This document shows, piece after piece, positions 1-8,778 of a stretch of DNA of 64,000 nucleotides. The DNA lies in assembly GCF_004802635.2 (NCBI RefSeq), contig NZ_CP046052.1:4487948-4551947 (forward strand), given 5' to 3'. A program made the translations under genes and the position numbers. The notes beneath the pieces were generated by a model, which worked only from the letters and a program-made list of their open reading frames with translations, ran no database searches and was not told the DNA's origin. How positions within the stretch are numbered: the first letter of the stretch is position 1; each line of letters opens with the position of its first letter. Source of the DNA: Methylocystis heyeri. GTDB taxonomy: Bacteria; Pseudomonadota; Alphaproteobacteria; Rhizobiales; Beijerinckiaceae.

Positions 1-1089
1 GTCCGCGACGAGAAGGGCGCCAAGATGTCGAAATCCAAGGGCAACGTCATCGATCCCCTGCATCTCGTCTCGGAATACGGCGCCGACGCGCTGCGCTTCA
101 CGCTGGCGGCGATGGCGGCGCAGGGCAGGGACATCAAGCTCGCGACCAGCCGCGTCGAAGGCTACCGCAACTTCGCCACCAAGCTCTGGAACGCCTCGCG
201 CTTCGCCGAGCTCAACGGCTGCGCCCGGGTCGCGGGCTATGATCCCGCCGCCAACAAGATCACGCTCAACCGCTGGATCGTCACCGAGGCGGGCCGCGCG
301 GCGCGGGAAATCACCTCGGCGATCGAGGCCTATCGCTTCAACGACGCCGCCAACGCCGCTTACCGGTTTGTCTGGAACATCTTCTGCGACTGGTATGTCG
401 AGCTGACCAAGCCCCTGCTGCAGGGCGAGGACGGACCGGCCAAGGACGAGACCCGCGCCTGCACCAGCTTCGTGCTGGATCAGATCTACGCCCTGCTGCA
501 CCCCTTCATGCCCTTCATCACCGAGGAGCTTTGGGCGATCAAGGGCGCCGAAGGCGAGGCGAGGGAGAACATGCTCGTGCTGTCTTCCTGGCCGAAGCTG
601 GACGGGCTCGACGACGCTGCAGCCGAGGATGAGGTCGGCTGGGTGGTCGAGCTCATCACCGAGATACGATCCCTGCGCGCCGAGATGAACCTTCCCGCCG
701 GCGCCGAGATCGCCCTCGTCATCGTGGGGGCCGATCAACGCATCCGTGAGCGCGCCGCCTCCTGGGAGGATACGCTCAAGCGGCTCGCGCGGCTCGCAGG
801 CGTGACCTTCGCCGAGGCCGCGCCGAAGAGCAGCGCCCAGATCGTGGTGCGCGGCGTCGTCGCCGCTTTGCCGCTCGAAGGCGTGATCGACCTCGCCGCA
901 GAGGCGAAGCGCCTCGACAAGGAAATCGAAAAGCTCGAGGGCGAGGTGAAGAAATTCGACGCCAAGCTCGCCAATCCGGGCTTCCTCGCCAAGGCCGACG
1001 AGGAGGTTATCGAGGAGCACCGCGAACGCCGCGACGCCGCTCTCCTGCGCATCGAGAAGCTGCGCGCCGCAAGGGGACGGCTCGGATAA
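1..1089 (+). CDS. valS: Valyl-tRNA synthetase, C-terminal part (5' end outside window)
   Basis: The reading frame is already open at base 1, so only the last 362 residues are present. Valyl-tRNA synthetase charges tRNA-Val in the cytoplasm. The fragment begins with the class I KMSKS signature (residues 8-13 of the fragment), which closes the catalytic site. It continues through the helical anticodon-binding domain (FCDWYVELTKP, LHPFMPFITEELW) and ends in a charged coiled coil of about 65 residues (from EAKRLDKEIEKLEGE), the tRNA-binding arm typical of ValRS. The stop at 1087-1089 is followed directly by a palindromic repeat. The family assignment is certain; the N-terminal editing domain cannot be judged here. 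Confidence 0.97.
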   Translation, partial: VRDEKGAKMSKSKGNVIDPLHLVSEYGADALRFTLAAMAAQGRDIKLATSRVEGYRNFATKLWNASRFAELNGCARVAGYDPAANKITLNRWIVTEAGRAAREITSAIEAYRFNDAANAAYRFVWNIFCDWYVELTKPLLQGEDGPAKDETRACTSFVLDQIYALLHPFMPFITEELWAIKGAEGEARENMLVLSSWPKLDGLDDAAAEDEVGWVVELITEIRSLRAEMNLPAGAEIALVIVGADQRIRERAASWEDTLKRLARLAGVTFAEAAPKSSAQIVVRGVVAALPLEGVIDLAAEAKRLDKEIEKLEGEVKKFDAKLANPGFLAKADEEVIEEHRERRDAALLRIEKLRAARGRLG

Positions 1090-1109
1090 GGGCGGGCGCT
1101 TCGGCATTC

Positions 1110-1203
1110 AGAATGTTGGCCGGGCCAAGCCCGGCCAAGACGGCATTCTTGAGATGTGTGACTCTTCTCTTTGCCCCTCAAGGGGAGGGAAAGCGCCCTT
1201 CGC
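1110..1203. repeat. REP-like dispersed palindromic repeat, copy A1
   Basis: The core is a 10-bp perfect hairpin, ttggccgggc-caa-gcccggccaa (1116-1138), nested in an outer AGAATG/CATTCT pair. The tail (gatgtgtgactc, a gccccTC/aggggagg stretch, then ggaaagcgcc) is shared, in inverse orientation, with the copy at 58023-58107. Shorter relatives lie at 28628-28690 and 28834-28895. It sits just after the valS stop and may act as its transcript end. Confidence 0.8.
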
Positions 1204-1232
1204 CCTGAAATTCTACCCGGAAGGCCTCGCCC

Positions 1233-2078
1233 ATGAAGCCGACGTCTCTTTCCCCGGTTGCGCTGAAGGGCGGGTTCTTGCTGTCGCTTCTGTTCGCTTT
1301 GCCGGCTTCCGCTGCGCCCTGCGGGCGCGACCCCGCGGGGTTTGAAAGCTGGGTCGCCGGCTTCAGAAGCGAGGCCGTCGGCGAAGGCGTCTCGGAGGCG
1401 ACGGTCGACGCCGCCTTGCGCGGGGTCTCCTATAACCGTTCGGTCATTTTGCGGGACCGGGCGCAGGGAATCTTCCACCAGAGTTTCGAGCAATTCTCCC
1501 GCCGCCTGCTGAGCCCCTCGCGGATCGCAAAAGGAAAGGCGCTGTTGCAGCGCCATGCGGCGCTCCTCGGCCGTATCGAGCAGGAATATGGCGTCCCCGG
1601 CGCGGTTCTCGTGGCGATCTGGGGACTGGAGACCGGCTTTGGCGCCGACAACGGCAATTTCCGCAGCTTCGACGCGCTCGCCACCCTCGCTTATGACTGC
1701 CGGCGATCCGAGCGCTTTCGCGCGGAACTGCTGGACGCGCTGAGGATCGTGGACAGAGGCTACATGTCTCCTGCGCAGATGCGCGGGGATTGGGCCGGCG
1801 AGATCGGCCAGACCCAGTTCCTGCCCTCGTCCTATCTGAAATATGCGGTCGATTTCGACCGTGACGGAAAGCGAGACCTGATCCGGAACATTCCCGACGC
1901 GCTCGCCTCCACAGCCAATTTCCTCAAGGCCAATGGCTGGCGGCGCGGCGCCGGCTGGGACGAGGGCCAGCCCAACTTTCCCGTTCTGCTCGAATGGAAC
2001 AAGGCGCGAGTCTACGGCGAGACCATAGCGCGGTTCGCCGACATGCTCGCCGGCGGGTCGGGCGGCGGCGCCGAGTAA
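1233..2078 (+). CDS. Lytic murein transglycosylase (MltB/SltB family)
   Basis: The 281-residue protein starts with a signal peptide (hydrophobic stretch at residues 12-27, ending ASA before the mature part), so it is exported to the periplasm. The rest matches the MltB-type transglycosylase domain that cleaves the MurNAc-GlcNAc bond of peptidoglycan and forms 1,6-anhydro ends. The catalytic glutamate is in AIWGLETGFG. GEIGQTQFLPSSYLKYAVDFD and the later DALASTANFL are further family hallmarks. There is no C-terminal peptidoglycan-binding domain, making it a short member. It stands alone between valS and a convergent gene. The exact paralogue name cannot be decided. Confidence 0.9.
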   Translation: MKPTSLSPVALKGGFLLSLLFALPASAAPCGRDPAGFESWVAGFRSEAVGEGVSEATVDAALRGVSYNRSVILRDRAQGIFHQSFEQFSRRLLSPSRIAKGKALLQRHAALLGRIEQEYGVPGAVLVAIWGLETGFGADNGNFRSFDALATLAYDCRRSERFRAELLDALRIVDRGYMSPAQMRGDWAGEIGQTQFLPSSYLKYAVDFDRDGKRDLIRNIPDALASTANFLKANGWRRGAGWDEGQPNFPVLLEWNKARVYGETIARFADMLAGGSGGGAE

Positions 2079-2106
2079 GAGCTTATTCCAGCTGGCATCA
2101 AACAGT

Positions 2107-2139
2107 TGGAGCGCATTCTCATTTCGAGAATGCGCTCCA
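2107..2139. terminator. Bidirectional hairpin between convergent genes
   Basis: A perfect inverted repeat with 14-bp arms (tggagcgcattctc / gagaatgcgctcca) and a 5-nt loop lies between the transglycosylase and the convergent gene that ends at 2144. There is no long T tract. The arm sequence also occurs in hairpin 1 of the repeat at 30732-30852, so this may be a partial copy of that repeat family serving as a terminator. Confidence 0.6.
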
Positions 2140-2143
2140 TAAA

Positions 2144-2851
2144 TCATTCCGCCGGGGTGGCCGCGGGGTCGTGCGGCTCGGGATCTTCGGGGGGCGCGAG
2201 CGGCTTTACCGGCGCGACCGGCGCCAGTTTGCGGTGGCGCAGGTAAATGACGAAGAGCGCGAAGACGCCGAGGGTGAGAAGAATATAAACCGGCAAGGTT
2301 CTCATGAAGGTCTTGCCGACCGAGAAGGGAAAGCGAGACACCCATCGCTCCCCGTGGTCTCCGATGACGGTGACGATGCCCACGAAATAACCGGGCTCGG
2401 GGAAATCATGCTCGAAATTGACCGTTCCGGTCCTGTAGAGCCTCGGTTCGCGATAGGCGACAGTGACCGCGTCGAGATTCTCGTTCTCCTTCTCCTCGCT
2501 GCCCACATCCTTGACGATGCGGATCTCGATCTTCATGTCGCGAAGCTCGGGCTGCTCGTCGTCGAGCACCATGATCATGCGGCCGGTCGCGGGAATGTCC
2601 TCGCAGAATTCGCTCTTGGAGGCGTCCGGCGTATAGCCGGTGAAATTCATGATGTCGGGGCCGATGAACAGCCGGCAGCGGCCTTCGGCGGCGCCGAGGC
2701 GACCGTGAGCGGAAGCGGGCTGGACGCCCAGCAACGCCGCTGCGACCATCAGTCCCATCGACACCGCCGCCCATTTCAGGGCAAAAAGGTAGATGGGTCC
2801 CCGGGCGCCGCTCCGACTTGGACAAGGCGCGGATGATTCGTCGTCTCGCAT
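2144..2851 (-). CDS. Membrane-anchored periplasmic protein of unknown function
   Basis: I chose the ATG at 2851 because an AGGAGG lies 7 nt upstream; the frame stays open to a TTG at 2881. The 235-residue product has an N-terminal hydrophobic segment (residues about 20-42, ending in a signal-peptidase-like ASA), a soluble region of about 130 residues, and a second membrane segment near residue 190 (TLPVYILLTLGVFALFVIYL). It ends in a proline-rich cytoplasmic tail. The soluble region looks beta-rich and contains two cysteines (in GRCRLFIGPD and EFCEDIP), which could pair. The PEPGYFVGIVTV...FPFSVG stretch resembles immunoglobulin-like periplasmic domains such as FixH/YtkA, but this is only an impression. 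No family is recognised. Confidence 0.75.
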   Translation of the reverse strand: MRDDESSAPCPSRSGARGPIYLFALKWAAVSMGLMVAAALLGVQPASAHGRLGAAEGRCRLFIGPDIMNFTGYTPDASKSEFCEDIPATGRMIMVLDDEQPELRDMKIEIRIVKDVGSEEKENENLDAVTVAYREPRLYRTGTVNFEHDFPEPGYFVGIVTVIGDHGERWVSRFPFSVGKTFMRTLPVYILLTLGVFALFVIYLRHRKLAPVAPVKPLAPPEDPEPHDPAATPAE

Positions 2852-3469
2852 GATCATTCCTCCTGGGTCTCCATGTGGCAAGGACAGGCGACACTAAGGA
2901 TCTTTCAGGCGCGGCAGCCGCTTTATCCAAGCGCTCTGGATGCGGCCTGTCATTGCGTCATGTTACCCAATTCTAATGCCGCGGCAAGTGGCGGGCTCGG
3001 CCACATGCTGCAGGCTGCGCCCCTGGCTGAAGGCTGGTTTGTACAGCGCAAGACCGATTTCGCCGGACACAAAGAGCGCGCCAAGGTTTGGGCGCCTGCG
3101 TTCTCCAAATTGCGCCGGGTCATGCGCTTTGCTTCGATAAACGAAATTATGCGGAAAGCATAAACCTCGGAAAAGACTTTCCTTTTCGATCTCCAGCCTC
3201 GTCGGCCCAGCGCCTAAGCGTGGATTTCACGCTGCGAAGTCCCTGGTCTTCCTGAGACTGCTTTATAATACGAGACTTTTTTCGCGCGCAGCTCTTCTCG
3301 CATCGAGACTTGGAAAATCGGAAGAAAAATAAGGATACGGGCAAGCTTAACAAGAGTTCATGCGGGACTATCTTGTCACGTCGGGCGGCTCGCGCCATAT
3401 TCACGCCAAGGCTCGCGCCACGAGCTTCAACGCAGGGCGCGCGTTTTCTCGGCTGGATGAGAGGATCTC
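2852..3469. other. Intergenic region without a convincing gene
   Basis: About 620 bp between two divergent genes. A 96-codon ORF (2873-3163) is present but has no ribosome binding site or recognisable motif. A small hairpin, ttatgc-ggaaa-gcataa, lies near 3148-3164. The promoters of both flanking genes should be here, but I cannot place them with confidence. The downstream gene has a GAGAGGA ribosome binding site just before its ATG. Confidence 0.5.
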
Positions 3470-4231
3470 ATGTCCAATTTCGACCGCAACACGGCCTTCG
3501 GGGCGCATGTCGCCAGAAAAGCGACTGCGGAAATAGACCAGGGCCTGCGCGCCTATATGCTGGGCGTGTACAACTACATGACGCTCGGCCTCGGCGTCAC
3601 CGGCCTGGTCGCGCTCGCAGCGCAGATGCTCTCCGTGACTCATAACGCCGCCGGCCGACTGGCGCTCACGCCCTTCGGTCAGCTCATCTACACGAGCCCG
3701 TTGCGCTGGGTCATCGTATTGGCGCCGCTGGCCTTCGTGTTCTTCATCAGCGCGCGCGCCAACTCGATGTCGGCGGCGACGGCCCGCACCCTGTTCCTGA
3801 CCTTCGCGGCCCTCATCGGGCTTTCGATGTCGTTCCTGCTGATGGTTTACACCGGCGCCTCCGTCGCGCGGGTGTTCTTCATCACCGCGGCGGCCTTCGG
3901 CGGCCTCAGCCTCTACGGCTACACCACCAACCGCGACCTTTCCCCGGTCGGCTCCTTCCTCATCATGGGCGTGTGGGGCCTGGTGATCGCCGGCGTGGTG
4001 AACATCTTCCTGCACAGCTCGAGCCTGCAGTTCGGTCTGTCGATCCTGTCGGTGCTGATCTTCTCCGGGTTGACCGCCTGGGACACTCAGTCCATCAAGG
4101 ACCAGTATTACGCCGGCGACGGCTACGAGCTCGCCCAGAAGAAGAGCATCTTCGGCGCGCTGCAGCTCTATTTGGATTTCATCAACATGTTCCAGTCGCT
4201 GCTCTATCTGTTCGGCGACAGAAACGACTGA
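3470..4231 (+). CDS. Bax inhibitor-1/YccA family membrane protein
   Basis: The 253-residue protein has about seven transmembrane segments and the BI-1 family layout: a charged N-terminal stretch, MLGVYNYMTLGLGVTGLVAL as the first segment, and a C-terminal region with TAWDTQSIKDQYY. The aspartates of that last motif correspond to the di-aspartyl pH sensor of bacterial BI-1 proteins, which leak calcium. Bacterial members such as YccA and YbhL also modulate FtsH-type membrane proteolysis. The length is slightly above the usual 220-240. It is followed by a strong terminator and appears monocistronic. Confidence 0.9.
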   Translation: MSNFDRNTAFGAHVARKATAEIDQGLRAYMLGVYNYMTLGLGVTGLVALAAQMLSVTHNAAGRLALTPFGQLIYTSPLRWVIVLAPLAFVFFISARANSMSAATARTLFLTFAALIGLSMSFLLMVYTGASVARVFFITAAAFGGLSLYGYTTNRDLSPVGSFLIMGVWGLVIAGVVNIFLHSSSLQFGLSILSVLIFSGLTAWDTQSIKDQYYAGDGYELAQKKSIFGALQLYLDFINMFQSLLYLFGDRND

Positions 4232-4255
4232 CGGCCCTCGAGCCTGAAGTTTCGA

Positions 4256-4285
4256 AGGCCCCGCCGGCGCGCGGGGCCTTTTTTC
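4256..4285 (+). terminator. Rho-independent terminator after the BI-1 gene
   Basis: A GC-rich stem, ggccccg / cggggcc, around a short loop is followed by a run of six T. It overlaps the last bases of the convergent DUF2794 gene. Confidence 0.85.
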
Positions 4286-4751
4286 ACTCTGCGCCGACCA
4301 CGCGGAGATTGCGGTTGAGCACGCCGACGACGCGTGCGAGATCATGGCCCCTGCGCAGGATGAGCCCGCTGGCGTCGATCACGCAGTAGGCTCCCTGGCG
4401 TCTCGCCAGGGCGGGATTTTTCTCGATCCGATAAAGGGGAGTTTCGCAGCTTCGGCGAAAGATCGAAAAAACCGCTTTCGATGCGGTGAAGTCCAGTGCG
4501 TAATCGCGCCAGTCGCCATTCGCCACCCTCGGCCCGTAGAGATCGAAGATGATGCGCAATTCGCTCCGGTCGAAGGCGACGACCGGCGAAGCGTCCCGCG
4601 AAGCAGAGGGAACCGGGGGCTTTTCCCGCCATCCTGCGGCCATCCCCGCAACGAGCGTGAGATGGGCCGCAGCGCCGCGCTGTTGATCCGGTTCGCCGTC
4701 GCTCATGCGCCGTCCTCCGAAAGAGGCGTTGGATATGTTGGTTATCGCCAT
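4284..4751 (-). CDS. DUF2794 domain protein
   Basis: The start at 4751 follows a GGGAG box with a 9-nt spacing; the ORF itself opens upstream. The product is 155 residues with a disordered N-terminal third. The compact domain begins at VVAFDRSELRIIFDLYG and continues through DWRDYALDF, FSIFRRSCETPLYRIEKNP and YCVIDASGLILRRGHDLARVV, the conserved core of DUF2794, which is found in alphaproteobacteria. No function is established for the family and no catalytic motif is visible. The 3' end lies inside the terminator of the convergent gene. Confidence 0.8.
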   Translation of the reverse strand: MAITNISNASFGGRRMSDGEPDQQRGAAAHLTLVAGMAAGWREKPPVPSASRDASPVVAFDRSELRIIFDLYGPRVANGDWRDYALDFTASKAVFSIFRRSCETPLYRIEKNPALARRQGAYCVIDASGLILRRGHDLARVVGVLNRNLRVVGAE

Positions 4752-5340
4752 GTTCGCTTGCTCCCGAGGGAAGGGCAAGCGCCAGATGACATAATTGCGA
4801 CTGTTTCGCTCACAGTCGAGCCGAAAAAGATTTCACGATTTGGTCGAAGTTGGGCCACTTGCAGGCCAAGAGCCGCGCCCAATATCCCAACTATTGCCTC
4901 GACCGGCCGAGGCGCGCTTTTCCGGTTATCGTCAGCCCCCCAGCCCCCCGGAAGGGCGTGCGATCTGAACGCCGGTGCGTACGTGGCGATGGGCGAGCCG
5001 GCGGGTGGCGTTCCTTCCGCCGGCTCGTCTTGCGCCGCCGCGCCAGGCTCCTGTCCAATCTTGCAATTCCCTCCTCACCGCCGATATGAGGTGCTGGCCG
5101 ATAGGGCGTTGCGCGAGCGAGCCCGCGGCTAGAGCGAAATCCGAAAAAGTTGGTAGACTTTTTCGATGAGATTTTGCTCAAGCTTCTCGAATCTGGAGCG
5201 GTTTCTTATCGACCAGACGATTCCGTCCGGTCGGAAAGCGCTCTAGTCGCGGCTCGCGTATCGGCGCGAGCGCACGACGCCCCCGAGGCCGCAGTCCAGC
5301 AGCCGCGCCTTTTGATCCGAATGTTTTGGAGCGACAGAAA
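4752..5340. other. Intergenic region with a double-hairpin repeat
   Basis: This divergent spacer contains the repeat at 5129-5246 and otherwise no convincing gene. The ORFs that cross it have no ribosome binding sites and are low-complexity, Arg/Ala/Pro-rich. The htpG promoter should lie between the repeat and 5340, but no clear sigma-32 or sigma-70 boxes were found. Confidence 0.5.
5129..5246. repeat. CTAG-bounded double-hairpin repeat, copy 1
   Basis: The 118-bp element starts ctagagcg and ends cgctctag. Inside it, hairpin 1 pairs gaaaaagt with actttttc (flanked by gagc/gctc). Hairpin 2 contains gacc-gacg / cgtc-ggtc around attc and is framed by gcggtttc / ggaaagcgc. The same architecture recurs at 30732-30852, 33799-33902 and 37673-37777. 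Confidence 0.75.
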
Positions 5341-7245
5341 GTGACCGACGCTTACGTCAATCTCGACTCGAACACGCATGCAACCAGCCACGGCTTCACC
5401 GCCGACGTCGCGCGTCTGCTTCAGTTGATGGCGCATTCCGTCTATTCCGAGCGCGAGGTGTTCCTGCGCGAGCTGGTCTCCAATGCGGCCGACGCCAGCG
5501 AAAAGCTTCGTTACGAAGCGCTGTCCGACGAAGCTCTCGCCGCCCAGGCGGGAGCCCCTCTCGTCACGATCTCGCTGGACAAGGACAAGAAGACTCTGAC
5601 CGTCGCCGACAACGGGATCGGCATGAACCGCGAAGAACTCGTCTCGGCGCTCGGCACGATCGCAAATTCGGGAACGCGGGCTTTTCTCGACAAGATCAAC
5701 GCCGACGGCGGCGGGGATAAAGGTCAGAGCCTGATCGGACAGTTCGGCGTCGGCTTCTATTCGGTGTTCATGGTCGCGGACCGGGTCGAGGTGGCCACCC
5801 GCCGCGCCGGGTCTCAGGAAGCCTGGTTGTGGACCTCCGAAGGGAAAGGCTCCTATCAAATCGCCCCGGCGCAGGCGGAGGAAGCCCCCGCCGCCGGCAC
5901 GCGCGTGACGCTTCACCTCAATGCCGAGAGCGAAGAATTCCTCGACGCCTGGCGGATCGAGCAGGCCCTGCGCGAACATTCCGGCGCGCTCGCCATTCCG
6001 ATCGAGATCGCAGGCGCGCCCGGCGAGGAGCCGCGCCGGATCAGCGACGGCGCCGCCTTGTGGGCCAAGCCCAAATCCGAAATATCGAATGAGGAATACG
6101 CCGACTTTTATCGGCAGCTCGGCGGCCAGTTCGACGAACCGGCGCTGACCGTGCATTGGCGGGCCGAGGGGCGCACCGAATATACGGTTCTCGCCTTCAT
6201 ACCCGGCTCCCGTCCGCTGGACCTGTTCGATCCGCTGCGCAAAGCTAAGAGCAAGCTCTATGTGCGCCGCGTGCTGATCTCCAGGGAGATACAATTGCTG
6301 CCGGCATGGCTGCGCTTCGTGCGGCTGGTGGTCGACAGCTCCGACATTCCGCTCAATGTCTCTCGCGAAATGGTGCAGCAGAGCCCGGTCGTGGCCCAGA
6401 TCGGCAAGGCGATCGCCTCGCGCATCGTGCAGGAGCTCGGCAAGCTCGCCGAGGCGGAGCCGGAAAAATTCGCCGGCCTCTGGGAAAACTTCGGGGCCGT
6501 GATCAAGGAAGGGCTGCACGAGGATCCGCAGCGCCGCGACGACATCTTCAAGCTCGCCCGCTTCGCCTCTACCCGCGCGAGCGAGAAGACCCGTACGCTG
6601 AAAGACTATGTCGCGGACCTCAGGGAGAACCAGACCGCGATCTATTATCTCGTCGGCGACGACCGCAAACGGCTCGCGCATAGTCCCCAGATCGAGGAAT
6701 TTTCCGCGCGAGGAGTTGAGGTTCTGCTTCTCGACGACGCGGTCGACGCTTTCTGGGTGACGAGCTGCGTCGGCTATGAGGGCAAACCCTTCAAATCGGT
6801 CACTCAAGGGGCGGCCGACCTTTCGCTGGTGCCCTTGAAGGAGGGCGAAGCGGAACAATCGGCTGGCGATGCGAGCGCCGAGGTCGCGGCTCTCGCGACC
6901 AGGATGAAGGAAGCGCTGAAGGAGCATGTCGACGACGTGCGCGTCTCGACGAGACTGCGTGAGAGCGCAGTCTGCCTGATCGCTCCCGAACATGGCCTCG
7001 ATCGCCAGCTCGCGCGATTGCTGGCCGAGCACGGACAGGCCGGCGCGCTGGGCAAGCCGGTGCTGGAGATAAATCCGCGCCATCCCGCGATCACGGTCCT
7101 GGCGCAGGCGGCCCCTGGGGCCGAGGTCGAAGACGGCAGCTTCATGCTGCTCGATCTCGCACGAATCGCCGATGGCGAGCCTCCGGTCGACGCCAATGCT
7201 TTCGCCCGGCGCCTGAGCGCGCGCCTCGCCAAAGGCGCCGCCTGA
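5341..7245 (+). CDS. htpG: Molecular chaperone HtpG (Hsp90)
   Basis: The GTG at 5341 is preferred because a GGAG box lies about 10 nt upstream and it gives the usual N-terminus; the product is 634 residues. HtpG is the bacterial Hsp90, an ATP-driven cytoplasmic dimer that remodels late folding intermediates. The GHKL ATPase motifs are intact: NAADASEKLRYEAL, DNGIGMN, and the GQFGVGFYSVFMVADRV lid region. The middle domain carries the conserved arginine region (SSDIPLNVSREMVQQS), and the C-terminal dimerisation domain is complete. It is followed after 2 bp by an in-frame upstream GTG of prmC, so the two genes are probably cotranscribed. Confidence 0.97.
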   Translation: MTDAYVNLDSNTHATSHGFTADVARLLQLMAHSVYSEREVFLRELVSNAADASEKLRYEALSDEALAAQAGAPLVTISLDKDKKTLTVADNGIGMNREELVSALGTIANSGTRAFLDKINADGGGDKGQSLIGQFGVGFYSVFMVADRVEVATRRAGSQEAWLWTSEGKGSYQIAPAQAEEAPAAGTRVTLHLNAESEEFLDAWRIEQALREHSGALAIPIEIAGAPGEEPRRISDGAALWAKPKSEISNEEYADFYRQLGGQFDEPALTVHWRAEGRTEYTVLAFIPGSRPLDLFDPLRKAKSKLYVRRVLISREIQLLPAWLRFVRLVVDSSDIPLNVSREMVQQSPVVAQIGKAIASRIVQELGKLAEAEPEKFAGLWENFGAVIKEGLHEDPQRRDDIFKLARFASTRASEKTRTLKDYVADLRENQTAIYYLVGDDRKRLAHSPQIEEFSARGVEVLLLDDAVDAFWVTSCVGYEGKPFKSVTQGAADLSLVPLKEGEAEQSAGDASAEVAALATRMKEALKEHVDDVRVSTRLRESAVCLIAPEHGLDRQLARLLAEHGQAGALGKPVLEINPRHPAITVLAQAAPGAEVEDGSFMLLDLARIADGEPPVDANAFARRLSARLAKGAA

Positions 7246-7277
7246 TCGTGGCCAAGGGCGCGTCTGGAGAACCGAAG

Positions 7278-8165
7278 ATGACCGGCGGCGCCGTTCCGAT
7301 AGTGACCGGCGGCGTCAGCCGCGCCGGGGCTCTCGAGGCCGTCGCCCGGCGGCTGAGCTCGAGCGGCGTCGAAGAGGCGCGCTTCGATGCCCGAACGCTG
7401 CTTCTGGCGGCGGCGGGGATCGGTCCTACGGAGCTGGTGCTGAACCCGGACGCGCCGCTTGGCGAGGACGCCGCTCGCCTCCTGAGCGCCTATGCGGCGA
7501 GACGGGCGGGGCGGGAGCCCGTCTCCCGCATCCTGGCGACGCGCGGGTTCTGGACCCTCGATCTTCAGGTCGCGCCTTTGGTGCTCGATCCAAGGGCGGA
7601 TACGGAGACGCTCGTGGAATTATCCTTGAGTCTTCTCTCCGGCAGGCGCCATGAGCCGTTGAGGCTGCTCGATCTCGGCTCGGGCTCGGGCGCCATAATC
7701 TGCGCTCTGCTGAGCGAGCTGCCGCAGGCTTACGGTGTGGCGGTGGATCTCTCCCCCGCCGCCTGTGCGCTGACCCAAGCCAATCTCGCGCAATGCGGCC
7801 ACGCCCATCGCGCGAGCGTGGTTCGGGGTCGCTGGGCCGACGCGATCGGCTCTCGATTCGATCTCGTCGTCTCGAATCCCCCCTATATAAAAAGCGAGGA
7901 CATCGGCGGCCTCGACCCCGAGGTTCGCTTGCACGATCCGGCGCTTGCGCTCGACGGCGGGGCCGACGGACTCGAATGCTACAGGGAAATCATCGGGAGC
8001 CTGGGCCGAATTGTGGTTCCCGGAGGATTGGGACTCGTGGAGGCGGGCGCCGGACAGGCGCAAAGCATTCGCGTTCTCTTTGCAGGAGCGGGCCTCGGGG
8101 TCGTGGCGACGGCCCGTGACGCCGGAGGCCATGAGCGTGCCGTCGCCGCAAGGTTGGATGCGTGA
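7278..8165 (+). CDS. prmC: Peptide chain release factor N5-glutamine methyltransferase
   Basis: PrmC (HemK) methylates the glutamine of the GGQ motif in release factors RF1 and RF2, using S-adenosylmethionine. The SAM-binding motif LLDLGSGSGAI and the catalytic NPPY (residues 200-203 from this start) are both intact. The ATG at 7278 has a GGAG box 8 nt upstream; a GTG at 7248 in the same frame would add 10 residues. The helical N-terminal substrate-binding domain is present, so the length (295 residues) is normal. The gene lies between htpG and the DUF4167 gene. prfA, its usual neighbour, is not here. Confidence 0.93.
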   Translation: MTGGAVPIVTGGVSRAGALEAVARRLSSSGVEEARFDARTLLLAAAGIGPTELVLNPDAPLGEDAARLLSAYAARRAGREPVSRILATRGFWTLDLQVAPLVLDPRADTETLVELSLSLLSGRRHEPLRLLDLGSGSGAIICALLSELPQAYGVAVDLSPAACALTQANLAQCGHAHRASVVRGRWADAIGSRFDLVVSNPPYIKSEDIGGLDPEVRLHDPALALDGGADGLECYREIIGSLGRIVVPGGLGLVEAGAGQAQSIRVLFAGAGLGVVATARDAGGHERAVAARLDA

Positions 8166-8778
8166 TAAATTAGCTACAGTTTGAGTTTTTTGTGCTTTGC
8201 TGATGCGATGGTCTTGGCGAGTCGGCGCCCGTCTTATATATAGGAGTCGATAAACGAGTTTTGATGATGCTGGGCGTGATGATCCGCCAGCGCTCCTTGC
8301 CGGGAATATTTTCAGCAGCCGCCGTCGGCGCTGAGAAGCCGTAAGGATAGGACGGGCGCAGCGATTTGCGCCGACCCAATCACCTTGCATCGTCCCGCAA
8401 CCGGCCTGATCGCGGCTTTAGCTAAAAAGCCCGGAGTTCGGAGCGTTTTGAAGAATTGTCGGAGCTTGCCGCTCAACTCTGATCTGGAGCCGCCTACGTT
8501 CTTGGATCGAGAACGGAAACGGCGCGGAGAGAGTGCTGCTTCTTCGATGGCATGGGGTCGGCGAAGCCACTGCGAAACGGAAGAGACCGCTTCAAGAAAA
8601 ACAACAACCGAGCAGTTCTGCAGGTTCCAGGACGGCGGTCGCGGGGCTCACAGGAAAGCCTCCGCCAGAAAGAGCGAATGCCACTCAAGTCAACCGCGCG
8701 CGGCGCGTCATCTATCACATCCATGCGGCGGCAGGCGCGAGCCCGGCGCCGCTCGAAGGGGATTATTGGGGATTGTCA
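8166..8778. other. Intergenic region upstream of the DUF4167 gene
   Basis: About 610 bp with no supported gene. Open frames run across it because of the base composition, including an in-frame extension of the DUF4167 gene back to 8533, but none has a ribosome binding site or resembles a protein. It probably carries the promoter and 5' leader of the DUF4167 gene. Confidence 0.5.

Noticed and set aside
2873..3163. 96-codon plus-strand ORF between the unknown periplasmic gene and the BI-1 gene
   Set aside because: No ribosome binding site and no recognisable motif; it overlaps the start region of the divergent gene.
5206..7083. Very long open frame antisense to htpG (and similar ones antisense to clpB, dnaK, acnA, leuA and the RND permease)
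   Set aside because: High GC content with G/C in third positions leaves long frames open on the opposite strand. The products are Arg/Gly/Asp-rich, have no domains, and lie exactly over well-recognised genes.
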